Positions 28,350-39,382 of a stretch of DNA of 64,000 bases are shown here, one piece after another; within the stretch, counting starts at the first letter, position 1, and each line of letters begins with the position of its first letter. Under the pieces are notes generated by a model. The model was given only the letters and a program-made list of their open reading frames with translations, made no database searches and was not told the DNA's origin. Both the position numbers and the translations under genes were made by a program. The stretch is from Lichenostomus cassidix (taxonomy: Eukaryota > Chordata > Aves > Passeriformes > Meliphagidae). Location of the stretch: NCBI GenBank assembly GCA_008360975.2, contig CM039187.1:22083424-22147423 (forward strand). Reading direction: 5' to 3'.

Positions 28350-28850
28350 CGAAATCTGATGAGCTTGACATATCAACAGACTGGTAGTAGCCTGAAAGAG
28401 ATACCCAAAAGACAGCAACCATCAGCAGAACATCAAAGGCTGTCATCAACAAATATCTACTCCAGAGATGACCCCCTGCCATGGTTGGAGACATCTGGTC
28501 CAGAAAAGGCTGAGAAGGAAATCAAGGAGTGAGGACCTAATTAGCATCCGAGGCAAAGAAATGGGGGTCCAATAGGAAACCAAATACTAAGAACTATGGA
28601 ACCTGGGACCAATGAACGTGGCACCAATGGATTTCTATGGGTTTTTGACTGTATGAAGTTTGGGGGAAAATTTAATAAAACACATGTGTCATGGGATGAT
28701 TTTCTCTGCACACCTGGGCTATGTGTGGATGAAATGGTTTCTGTGGCACATCCTGGCCAGAACAACATCCTGGTCAGAAATAAATGCCCTGACTCTAACA
28801 CTAAGATGTTGTTGGAGGGTTTTTGTTTTTCCTGTAGTTTTGGTGACACC
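28350..28850 (+). mobile_element. Probable degraded solo LTR
   Basis: About 500 bp differ in style from the flanks and hold promoter-like signals in LTR order. CCAAT boxes lie near 28568, 28608 and 28623, a TATA-like TATGAA near 28652, an AATAAA at 28674-28679 and a second AATAAA at 28779-28784 followed by a G/T-rich tract near 28807-28830. No internal retroviral coding sequence is attached. I could not find clean TG/CA ends or a target-site duplication, so the boundaries are approximate. A different kind of transcribed repeat is an alternative. The family assignment is inference from signal layout only. Confidence 0.45.
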
Positions 28851-30140
28851 CCTAGTATACACACATAACAGATATGTTTCTGTCAGTACAAATCTGTAAA
28901 ACAGAAGCAGAACTCTTGAAGATAGAATTTGAGTCTCCATTTAATAAGATCTTCATTCTTCAGTACCTATAACAGTCAGAAGGCCATTTATGAATTAAGA
29001 AGTGTTCCTTTTATCATCCCTTTTCATAAACTCATAGGTTAATCTTCACTTCCAGCAATCTTTTCGCTCACTGTTGACATATAATGTAAATTATATTCTG
29101 TTTCTGCAGAAAACATTAACCTTGTGTTTGAATTTGTGCTTTGAAGAACTCACAAAAAGAGATTTATAGGTAAATTTCCTCTTCATTTCAAGGACTTCTG
29201 GTCTTATGAAATTCATTGGAACTACCATTTTTCCATGAAGCAAAATTAATAAAATAATTGCTCTTGCACACTTACCACTCACCACTACTACTGTGCTTGA
29301 CCGTGTTGAAATTACTCAGGAGCATTAGCCATACTTTAAGGAAGAAACCTAACATTGTGTGAAATTTCGACGTTATTGTTCTAATACTGATAAGTCCCAA
29401 TTTGTCTGTCAGAACACTTGGCTCAAAGCATTTTAATAATAACAGTTGATTATTGAGAGGATCTTTCCTTCTTATTGCATGTCAGTAAGCAGCAGTGGTG
29501 GTCATGAAATCACAGTCCAAATTAATCCAAGGTAGTACTTAGTTGTCTGAACCATTTCACCAGCTGATGGAGTTTCTCCTCCAAGCAAAACCAGAAGCTG
29601 TGGAGGATGAAGATACACCTTCATCAGCATAAGAGACTTTTATGTGTTATCCTTTTATTGTTTTGTTGATTAGTGTGTAAAACCGGGATGTTAATAGGTT
29701 AAATTATGTCATACTAAGAAATAAAAAAATAGATCAAGTATGATTTCCCAGCCACTTTTAGTGAAGAAACAAATATTTTCATTTGAACTTTAAGGTATAT
29801 ACTCTTCCAGGACAAAGGCAATAAGACCAGAATCCTTTTTAAAGATAATTTTTCGAGGTTTTTATGGAAGTGGCTGCATGTAGCATTTAACTACCTTTCA
29901 TTAGACACTGTGTACTTACTATGTCAGTTAGGTTGAATAGCAAGTTGAACATGCTACTTGTTGATAAAATCTATTTGCTTTATTAGAGAGAATCCAGCTA
30001 AAAGAGATTATTAAATGCTTACACACACATAGACATCTATACATGTATTTAAATGAAATGAATGTTTAGAGACCTTGTTCTGTGACTTCAAGATACAAAC
30101 TGACATGTTTGAAATATAAGCCTAGAGTTGGGGTTTCTGG
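28851..30140. other. Non-coding DNA, no gene seen
   Basis: AT-rich single-copy-looking DNA lies between the LTR-like segment and the CR1 fragment. No coding or RNA signal was seen. Confidence 0.5.
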
Positions 30141-30144
30141 AGCA

Positions 30145-30524
30145 ATAATATACTCAGAATGATTGAGAACTGGCCAAATCACAAATCTCAGAAAGCTGTG
30201 CTGAGTTGTACAGGCTCTACCTGGAGGCCTGTCATGAGTGGTGTTCCCCAAAGTTCAGTACCGGGTTCGGTGGTGTTTAACCTATTCAGCAATGACTTGG
30301 ATGAAAGAACAGAGGCATCCTCAGTGAGTTCACTGACAGCACAAAGCTGGGAGGAGTGGTGAGTACCCCAGAGGGCTGTGCAGCCCCTCAGAAGGACCTC
30401 AACAGTTTGGATAGATGGGAAGAGAAGAACCATATACTGTGGGATGGCCCTGCTTGAGCAGGGAAGTGGGACCAGATTCACCCACTCTGGTCCCTTCCGA
30501 CCTGGCCCATTCTGTGATTCTGTG
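30145..30524 (+). mobile_element. CR1 LINE fragment, internally deleted, with 3' end
   Basis: The translation near 30216-30305 carries the WRPV-SGVPQ-S--G-V-FNLF-NDLDE pattern of the CR1-type reverse transcriptase palm. It continues through a tract matching the region after the DD motif (QSWEEW, GLCSP-like, decayed) to about 30425. It then jumps to the typical CR1 3' untranslated tail (CCTGCTTGAGCAGGG near 30447, GGTCCCTTCCGACC near 30489) and ends with the diagnostic octamer ATTCTGTG twice, at 30509-30516 and 30517-30524. The C-terminal part of ORF2 normally between these parts is missing, so the copy has lost several hundred bases internally as well as its 5' end. CR1 is the dominant LINE of birds and other sauropsids. 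This copy cannot be active. Confidence 0.92.
30159..30362 (+). pseudogene. CR1 ORF2 reverse transcriptase remnant
   Basis: A 67-codon open piece encodes the GVPQ...NDLDE part of a CR1 reverse transcriptase and loses the family pattern after NDLDE, where small deletions and substitutions break the frame. The catalytic aspartates of the palm are not kept as a recognisable DD. It is a relic without function. Confidence 0.8.
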
Positions 30525-32087
30525 ATCCAATGACTTCTGCTATGAGTATTTAAACAAAGTAAATTCAAGATTTTAAAGAAAGCATCTGCAAATATCCTCA
30601 AATTCTGCCTTCAAAATAAAATACATTTTTTTACACTGAACAACTAATTCTAGATTTACCCAACGAAAGTCTGAGGCTCTAGTCTCCAGGACCTTTATTT
30701 GTGTTAAGATAAGCTATTACCCTTGAAGTGTCTGTTGTGGCTTTGAAGGAATTACGTACTGCAGATTTTTTTGTAATTACTTTTAATATTTTAAATGGCA
30801 GCAATGCTTTAGCAAGAGCTTTAAACAGACATATGTAAAGCATCATACCAAGGGATACACTGCTCACAAAACTCTTCCCCAACATGCATTCTTTAGAACT
30901 TCCTTTGTTTTTGGTTTTTGTTTGATGTATGACGGGATAGTTTAGCAATAATTGCAACCTTTATCTATACACAAATGTCAGAAAATCTATATATCTTTTC
31001 TCACTAATTCTTCTAGTTGGTGATGGCACCATTTAAATTAAAATTAAAATTAAATATTGTTTCATGATAGAGACAGTAATTGTCATCACTGATGATTATG
31101 AACTACCTGCCTAACAATCAGGAGGAAATGACTCAATTTTGATGTTATCTATGCTTGTTAGAAACCTGAAAGAAATGCCTCTTCCTAATTGTGTTTCAAG
31201 ATCTGTATAGTATCACAAATAAAAGTTTCTGTCTTCTAGGAGCTAATGCTTAATGGGAAAATACCACTTAATTTTAAGAAAACCAGCTTTCTTTTTTCAG
31301 TTGTTGGAATTTTGCTCTTTTAGAATGGTCTACCATCACATCAGCTTTAATTTGCATGTAGACATAGATCATTTTACCTCATTATTTTTTGGCTAACTTG
31401 AAATGGAGTTTCAATCATCATATAAAATGAGAGAGCTCTTAGTCACATTTCAGAATTAATGTATAAAATCCTTTCTTTCTCCAATGTTCTTTCTCATGTG
31501 TGCATGTACTGTCAGATTAGAAGTAATTCAAGATTAGTGAAAACATGGTCAGCTTGATTAACAACCGACAATTAAACCATTCCCCTGTGGAAGACCTTAA
31601 CACTTTTTAATTCTTGCTGTTGGGTTGTGTGGATCTAGTACCTATTACCCTGGCTGCCATGGGGGACAAAGGGAACAGTGTTAGCTGTACTTTGTCAAAC
31701 TCCAGCAGAGCATCCTGGGACACCATGGGCATGGTATAGTAAATGTCTATGACTCTATCCAGACAATCTTCTATACAAAGCATCAAAATAATAATATATG
31801 GTTATCTATAGCACTGGAAATTCCATGCTATGAACCTAATTTTTTGCTTGAATACCAGATTTTTATTTGTCTGAAGGCAAACTGCAGAGGCTTACTGGCA
31901 TGTATGTGCTTTACCCAATTATGTAAAACTGAACTCTGATGTGAACCTTTTGTGCAATATAAATTAACCAAGGTAAGAGTGCAGTTGTCTGCTGGAGTGG
32001 AGAAATACACAATATAAAAACTAATATTGAAAGAACTAAAGTAAGCATTGCACATGTGACTACATATGATACACCAGTAATAAATTG
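30525..32087. other. Non-coding DNA, no gene seen
   Basis: The stretch is AT-rich with a short (ATTAAA)n tract at about 31031-31055. No exon or mobile element was recognised. Confidence 0.5.
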
Positions 32088-32119
32088 TTTAGAGCCTAGA
32101 GCGAAGACTAGGCTCTAAA
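32088..32119. repeat. Perfect 12-bp-stem hairpin
   Basis: TTTAGAGCCTAG at 32088-32099 and CTAGGCTCTAAA at 32108-32119 are exact reverse complements around the 8-nt loop AGCGAAGA. The stem is of mixed composition, which makes chance less likely than for the AT-only palindromes elsewhere. Possible origins are a small foldback remnant, a structured RNA or a replication-slippage product. I see no precursor-length extension that would make it a typical microRNA. Confidence 0.85.
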
Positions 32120-35100
32120 GACTTCAAGAGGAAGTCTAAACTTTTATATTTCCTGTCTAAGGCTTGCTCTCACTGCAAATGCTGGTGGGAATTCACTCTT
32201 AAAAGCTTGTCTTTTGCTATTTGAGATTGTGTGAGTGAGCCACTGTTTTAAAATTGTCACTGCCTTTTGAACAAAACCAGAATCAAGCTCTGAAATATTT
32301 AAATGTATTCTATATTTCCTAACTTGTGCAGTTACAGTTCAAAGCCTGCTAGATTGGAGACACAGTGATAAAAGTGTCTGTTGCATGCAGCATGGCCATC
32401 AGTGTGGCAGCACTGCAAACCTTCCCTGTCTGATCTGTCAGCCTCTGGAAGGCATGATGCTCAGCAGCTGATAAAGCGCTTTATGCTGAAACCAAAATTA
32501 TGGGTTCTAATGAACCTCAGAAATGCTGCTGTCTTTGAAATGTGACTCCCTGTCCAGTGAGAATTGGGCTGTTTTCACAGTATTGAACAGCCACTGGATG
32601 ATAATGACCTTCAATAGCTACAGCTTGGGGCTAGATTTGAGTTTGCTACTAAGAGGTGAAAAGCTTTCAAACTCAGTACCAGTCCCTTGAGCTATTTAGT
32701 CCTTCCAATGACTTATGTCTTGGTAAACATAAATCCCCTTTGTCCTCATCATGCTTGTTGCTCTGCAGCAAGTTTTCTACAGGCTTTGTATCACATTTTT
32801 ACTGTAGAATTTTCTGTAGATTTGAACCCTATTCACATCATTGGATGTATGATCTTGAAATGATGTTTTGTTTCAAAGTCCAGCAACATCAATTAACTGT
32901 GGCTTTGCTGGGTTTTGAGGCTTCACTGAAGAGATTTGGGGCAGCTGTACATTTCTTTGTCATTTTCCTTGGTGCAATCTGAAACTCAAGCTCACTGATG
33001 TGCTACATATTTCTCAGAAACCTCATGGGTTGAAGTCAAATCAACTTCATTGCTGATGTCATGGATAAAAGCACATCTTTAAGGAAATATGTGAATGAGG
33101 GGAATAAAGAAAGATAATCTCTCAGTTTTACTAGCAACTCAGATTTTCTCTTTAACAGAGATAAAACATTCTGCCCAGGATTCTTCTTTCCTCCTCATCA
33201 CTTCTGTTTTCCTCTTGATTGAGTAGGTCAGTAATGTAAACTGATAAACTGCTGAGAAACATGATGTGGACATGAGGACTTTCATCAAGCTTATCATTTT
33301 AGAATGGCCTCAGGTGAAGAACATGTATACCTACATGCTTGTACATGTTTGCTTTATACTGAATATTTGTTAAATATTTCCATGATGGATATAAAACAAT
33401 AAGGTACATACGGTAGCCCTGCATTTTGGGGAACATACTGTGGCACAGGGAATTCACACTAAAAGCTACAGCTCTAAAGCCTTTTTAAAGTAACGTTCTT
33501 GATTATATTATTTTCTTACCTGGAGTAGCACGCACGTGTAGTTTTTTTCCCTTAAACATTTCCTTTGAAAATTTCTTTCAGTGGTGTTTTTCTTTTTTTT
33601 AAACCACTGTCTGATTATTACTGTATGTCTTGTCCCTGCACATTTATTCACTCAAAATAGTGTCCTCTTACAAACAGATTGATTCAAATCCATTCAAATA
33701 CAGCTTGGCTGGGAATACATGTTTACAATGTACTTGATTGTAAAGACCCTAGTAGACTGCAAGCTTTACCAAACTAAGAATATAAAGCATAAAACCTTGT
33801 GTGCCTTTGTTGTTGTACTTTAATTCTGTTAATCGCCCTAGGTAAAGATTAGCTGCTGTTGTCAATTTAATTCAGCTTCAAACAAAGCAACAAGGTCACT
33901 TCTTTTTTTTTCTTTTTTTTTTAAGCAAACAGGATTGAGTTGTCATGTAGTTCTAATAGGCAGCACAGGGAATCATTAGTCCACCTCAGCTCCCTGACTG
34001 ATGGGCATTTCACTTCAGTCATCTGACTGAGCACTAGTGGCCCAGTACTATTGACACCGTGTCAGAGCTGAGAGAAGATGCCTTAATCGGCTCAGACACT
34101 CTCTGCATTGATTTGACAAGTTGCTGTAATGACCTTCTTGTTTTTCTGAAGGATTACTGTTTACCCAGGGAGGTGCTGCTGAACACATGTGCTGCATTGT
34201 CATGGAAACTATTATTGTTGCATCTTGATCCCATTAATGCTGTGGTGTGTGACACTGATATGAGACACTGAATATTTCAATGAAGTACATTCCACCTCAG
34301 TAATATTAATCACTGATATGTCATTAGACTTACAAAATTTACAGGTAATTCTGTGTAGCTTGGCAAGCAGCAACAGAAGGGCTGTGGCTGCTTAGGGCAC
34401 TTTCCTGCCTTGATTTGATATTTTATGGCCCAGGTAGCTTCTTTACTTTGAAGGAAGAAAGTGCCACTGTTTCTTTTGTTTGTTTTCTTTTCTAATGTTT
34501 GCTCTTTGAATTAGGTAGCTTGCCAGTAATTTGGGATGATTCTGGTTCAAGAAAGAAATAAGAAATCCAAGATGGAGAAAAAAAAGGCCTCATACTTGAA
34601 ACATATATATCCATAAGCAAAATTACTATTTTGGAGAGAAGAGGGTTAGGTGATATATGGAACATTTTCTTCATCATGTTGAAAGTGTAGCAGCCTGTAA
34701 CTAATATTTTTCCCTCTCTCCTTGTAGCTTTAGGGTAATGGCAAGTAGAAGACATATCTCACAGCTCGTGATTCTAAATTCTCACTTGTTCAGTGCAAGC
34801 ATATTTTTCTCAGCCATTTCCTTCTTGTGTTTGGTATATTGAGTGTGTGATCTTTACTGTCTCTAGAAATTAGTTTCTTAGTACACCACACTGGGATGAA
34901 ACAAGCATGGTTCCAGCAGTGATTTAGGCAAAAAAAGAGTGAAAAAGAGCCACTGATATGAAGGAAATAATTCCAGCAGGTTAGAAGACACAATAGCTGT
35001 TTCCTTGGGAAAGGTAGTATAGCAGGCTCTCTTGCAGGCTAGGTTTAATGATTAAGCTGCAACAGAAGTGGTTATTCTGACAAATTTGAGCAATTTCCTG

Positions 35101-37371
35101 TACATTGATTTTTGATGAGAAGAAAAGAAAATCTTCAAAGTTTTTTTTGTGAAGAATCATCTTTCATACGCAGCTTAGTAATTGGGAAATATTGTTTGAA
35201 AACATGTCAATACAGGCTGAGCTCTTATCTAGGGGCCATGGGCTGCAAATGAAAGAATGGTGCTATAGAAGTAGCACTTTACAAAAAGGGGGTTTTATTT
35301 GAAAATTAAGAATTATTTCAGTTTTGCTCTTCACTTTTCATCTTAAGTGTTGCAAGGCTACCCAGCCCTAGGACTTATTATATCATAAGAAATCTGACTG
35401 AAGAAGATGTTGAAATCAGTGCTTAGCTGCAGTAACAGACCATTTCTCTCCATTCAATCTAATACACAATCATCCAATCATCAGCTAATAGTTTAGGTTA
35501 TTGACAGAAGTGGCTTATTGACTTCCTTGTTTAACCTAATAAATTATGAAATGCCTTTCACAGTATTTGAGGAAGTACTGAGTAATACTTCCCGCATGTT
35601 GCAATCAGTTTTTATCTGTGAACAGAGTCATTAATATTTCTGCTTTGATTCTAAGTTATCTGAGGCATTGTCAGTGTGTCTTAGCACTTCATCCACAGTA
35701 TAGCATACTGAATGCTCTTTGTGGCATTTGCCTTGGAGAAAGACATGCAGAAATCACAGTGTTTGAAGGATTTATATCTCAGAACACAAACTAGGAAGGT
35801 TTTCCAGTAACATTCTAGAACAAAAATTGCACCCATCTAAGGTTTTTCCCATTGATTAGTTATTTAACATGCTCTACTATGGTCGAAGATGATTATGGTT
35901 ATGATTACACTTCCCTTTCAATGGAGACAAGTCAATGCTTCACAAATGTAGATTGTCCCATATTCTTTTGAGAAGAGGTATTCTTGAGAGGAAGAATACA
36001 TGTCAATTTGCATTTATAGTTATTTCTTGTTGGCCTCTGGGGTCATTCCTAACATAGGAAATGTTCATTTCATTTAGGAATTTTTTTTTGGTTTACAATA
36101 TGCTCTTTACTTGCGGCAGGTTAAGTTTATGTAAGGAATTCTGACTAATAAAATATTTGTCAGATTCACATTCTGAGCTTTTTAGGTGCTTGGAACTTCC
36201 TAGTCCTCTATTGTCACAATGAAAAGTCTGGATAGCTTCCTTATTCAATTGTATAATTTCTATCCTTCATACAATCTTGCTGTTATTACAGTTTAAAATG
36301 ATAGAAAAAAAGCCCTGTTGAAGCATTTGATATTATTAGTTACAAAGTGTGAATTTTAAGGTTAGGCCTAAAAAAGATAACTTGACACTACATGCAAAGA
36401 GAAACTGCAAGTACACCTGCTGCTGCCTTGAATCTGAATGTGTCTGGAAAACGATAAGATGATTTTTCCTACAATCAAGCTGTGAACTAGTCCTCACTGA
36501 ACAGGAATTGCAAGTCTGTCTTCACTGAACATTTTTGAGGCATGAGTCAGCTCTAGTGTTGATTTTGTATTTTGCTTTCCAGGGCTCAGCATTTCATATC
36601 TCAGATCTACCTTAGAATAGTCTTAGGCAACTGTTGTTATCCCATGTGTTCATGGGGCAGTTCCATCTTCCCAGGGGCCTTTTTAAAGCATGATCAGGCA
36701 TAAAATGTGCCAGATTTTGTGCCATTACAAAAATTGTGAGAATGAAAAATAGGCCACTAGATACTAAGGCATTTCTCTTTGTGATGACACATATCAGACC
36801 ATATCTGTAGTCAGACTGTTGGAGATTGGGTTCATGCAATTAAAACCACATTGGACAAAGAATTTTTAAAATTATTAAGAAGCTTTTACTGGAATGTCAG
36901 TGGACAACTTATTGTAATTTCAGTGGTTTTTTGAGGTCATTATTTTTGTTTGCAATGTGTAGTTTCACAGGGCCAGAATATTCAACACAGAGCAGACAAA
37001 GAGGTTTTGCAAAATAAATCCCTCTTGTTGTATGCCCAGACTTGCATTAACTGGGATGAGAAGTCGCAATTCGAGCAACTGCTTGCTGCTGGTCAACTGG
37101 TGTAACAATTTTTTTTTCAGGTGAGACCTCAATAGTCACACTATTTTCTGTCTCTCCTGATGGGAATATACTTTCTTGCTGATTCCAGTACAAACACATT
37201 TCCAGTCATAATTTCCAATTGCTGGTCTGGTAGCAGTAAATGATTCTTTATACCAAGATTTAAAATTTTACTAGTATGAGATTCAAAGATATGCCAGCTG
37301 TGTCTTGTGCATGAAGTATCTAATTTAATTGGTTTTGAATTTTCTTTTATGATGTTTCCTCTTGTTTCTCT
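32120..37371. other. Non-coding DNA, no gene seen
   Basis: The stretch is AT-rich with poly-T tracts near 33590-33600 and 33902-33922. No open frame above about 110 codons and none with a known domain. It may be intronic. Confidence 0.5.
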
Positions 37372-37377
37372 TAGCAG
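37372..37377. other. Target-site duplication, left copy (TAGCAG)
   Basis: TAGCAG directly precedes the TG end of the solo LTR and is repeated exactly after its CA end at 38038-38043. A 6-bp duplication is typical of ERVK-type (class II) integration. Confidence 0.85.
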
Positions 37378-37431
37378 TGTTGCTGTGGCCTTGGCGCAGT
37401 TGAGTGCCCCTCGCTCAGGGTGCAGTGGTGA

Positions 37432-37511
37432 TGCCCCGAACGAGTCTTGGGAGTGAGGTTGCTCTTCGGCTGCGGTGACTCAGAAGAGCACTCCCAGTGG
37501 GCATCGGGGCA
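37432..37511. repeat. Nested inverted repeat in the LTR U3 region
   Basis: TGCCCCGA at 37432-37439 pairs with TCGGGGCA at 37504-37511. Inside this, TGGGAGTG (37448-37455) plus GCTCTTC (37461-37467) pair with GAAGAGCACTCCCA (37483-37496), the left arm carrying a 5-nt bulge. The apical loop ends with TGACTCA (37476-37482), an AP-1 consensus. The arms are GC-rich, so the fold should be stable as RNA or cruciform DNA. Confidence 0.8.
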
Positions 37512-37832
37512 AGAGTTATTAATATGCGCCAGTGTGTTGAGCTATTGGCCTGGCTCCTCTCCCTCCCCTGTTGCCTATAAGGTTTTGTTCTAGAAGTTTC
37601 CCCTTTGTTCCTCTAATGGAATTGTATGCCATTGGTTCCTTCGAATTTTGTACTGTCCCCTCCTGTGTCCCCATTGAACCTAGCCACCGCCACTCCAAAA
37701 ACCTGTGTACCCCATTGGTCTTCCTGAGTTTCCCCCTCCCCTTTTCCCTTGCCTTAAAAACTACCGCACAACGCAGAACTGGGCTTTTCCGAGCTCCTCC
37801 CGACCCGTTCCAGACCTCCCTGTTCGACCTCC

Positions 37833-37838
37833 AATAAA
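37833..37838 (+). promoter_or_regulatory. LTR polyadenylation signal AATAAA
   Basis: AATAAA sits in the middle of the solo LTR, downstream of the TTAAAAA box, the usual LTR order. It supports the + strand orientation of the element. Confidence 0.7.
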
Positions 37839-38037
37839 CCCTTCCATAACCCCACTCGGATTTGCCTACATTTCTTGCCACCGCCTTCGATCTCCAGACT
37901 CCATCGCTCCCGCAGGAGCGCAGCTTTTTCCTGCTTCCTTCCTGCTGCCCCGGAGGGCGAGCTGCCGCTGCCCGAGCGAGCCACGAGGACCGGTCACCCC
38001 GATCCTGCACCGAGACCTGGGGTCAGGGACCCCGTCA

Positions 38038-38043
38038 TAGCAG
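38038..38043. other. Target-site duplication, right copy (TAGCAG)
   Basis: Exact copy of the hexamer at 37372-37377. The absence of any difference between the two copies suggests the insertion is not very old. Confidence 0.85.
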
Positions 38044-39172
38044 GGCACTAAATATTCTCAAATTGAAGTCTGATCATTTTTCATTTTGCTCTTTGAAATT
38101 TGTTGGTTTTCAAGTATCTTGTAGCTGTCCAACTTTTCCAAACTGAATAACTAATAATTTTTCCCAGTTTTCAATAGATGTGTGTTCCATCATGCTTCTC
38201 TCTATTTCCCTTTTGTGGATCTTTTCAACCCTGTTCTATTGTACTTCTGATGAGAGAAAAACAGAAGAATATTTTGCATGAGGGCATCCTATTGTGCAGC
38301 ACAAAGAAGCCTCAGCTCTTCCAAATATTTTTTACGCTTTTATTATTGTAATTCTATATTAATTGTGCTTCATTTAGTAGTCACAGAAAATAAGATTTTT
38401 CTCAAAGACATTTCAGTTGAAGGCAAATGGGAAAGTGTAAATCTGTTAGCAGTTAGGTAAAGATCCTGGAGACTAAGAATGTAAACTATTATTCCTCTGA
38501 ATTTTTCATTGAAAATATAGATTTTCTAGCATAACTAAGGGCAATTGGACAGTGGATTGAGTTTTTTTGGTTTTGGTTTGTTGGCTTTTTAAGGAGAGGG
38601 TACAAATAATTTATTGGTTGTGACTCTACCTGATCTGCCATAATTAACATTTCAGTGGAAAATTATTTTAGGCAACCATAAAAATGGACCTAGTCCTCCC
38701 TATGCCATTTGGAAACATTCATTATCCTTGCATAATAATTCGTAACAAATAAAAAAATTCCTATATTGAACTTTATTTTTGTGTCTTTGCTCTTTTTTGT
38801 TCCCCAAGTTCTTTGATTCTTATAGTACACTTTATATTTTCCTTTAGTTACATTTTCCTCTTATGTAGAAGGACAGCACAAGCTGTTATTTACTTGTAAA
38901 AACTTATGTAGAACTTTACATCCAGCATCTGGACAGAAATTCAGCTTGTACTTTTATGACACTGCCCCTCAAGCTGCTTTTAATTTGTCATCTGGGGGAG
39001 TACATTGTTGTTTTTCATTTAGCAGGACACCTTATGAACTTGTTTGTTTTTTCCTGCATTTGACTGTTTAAACCTAAGTTATGACCATATCAACAGGTGT
39101 CCTGAAAGTGAACAGGAGTGCACTCAGGAAACAGCAGTCAGTAGGGAATCACATGTGCTTCTCCAGCTTAAG
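38044..39172. other. Non-coding DNA, no gene seen
   Basis: AT-rich DNA between the solo LTR and the microsatellite. No coding signal was seen. Confidence 0.5.
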
Positions 39173-39190
39173 AGATAGATATATATATAT

Positions 39191-39221
<31 letters not shown>

Positions 39222-39382
39222 TAGATTATATAGATATAGATAGATTAGATATAGATATAGATATAGATATAGATATAGATATAGATATAGATATAGATAT
39301 AGATATAGATAGATATAGATAGATATATAGATATCGATAAATGTATATAGAGATATAGATATAGCTATATAGATATACATAT
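39173..39382. repeat. Compound microsatellite: (AT)n, (GATA)n, (ATAGAT)n
   Basis: A 210-bp run starts with an AT alternation at 39179-39192, passes into (GATA)n, and then into about ten uninterrupted copies of the hexamer ATAGAT at roughly 39247-39311, ending in interrupted GATA/ATAG units. The 70-codon open frame on the - strand (a Tyr/Leu/Ile/Ser repeat) is an artefact of the repeat. The length makes it likely to vary between individuals. Confidence 0.97.

Larger units (their letters stand above)
37378..38037 (+). mobile_element. Solo LTR (ERVK-like), complete, 660 bp
   Basis: The element starts TGTTGCTGTGG and ends CCCCGTCA, so it has TG...CA termini, and it is flanked on both sides by TAGCAG. 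It is much richer in C and G than its surroundings. A TTAAAAA TATA-like box lies at 37754-37760 and the AATAAA signal at 37833-37838, about 75 bp downstream, which places transcription on the + strand. The first part (37432-37511) contains a long nested inverted repeat. No gag, pol or primer-binding region is present on either side, so this is a solo LTR left by recombination between two LTRs. Open frames in it on both strands are compositional. It is not the same LTR as the one at 63546. Confidence 0.87.

Noticed and set aside
30188..30601. 137-codon - strand open frame
   Set aside because: It is antisense to the CR1 fragment, whose + strand translation and 3' octamers explain the region.
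37519..38040. Open frames of up to 163 codons on both strands
   Set aside because: They lie wholly inside the C/G-rich solo LTR and are non-coding.
39168..39380. 70-codon frame of Tyr, Leu, Ile and Ser on the - strand
   Set aside because: It is the translation of the GATA/ATAGAT microsatellite.
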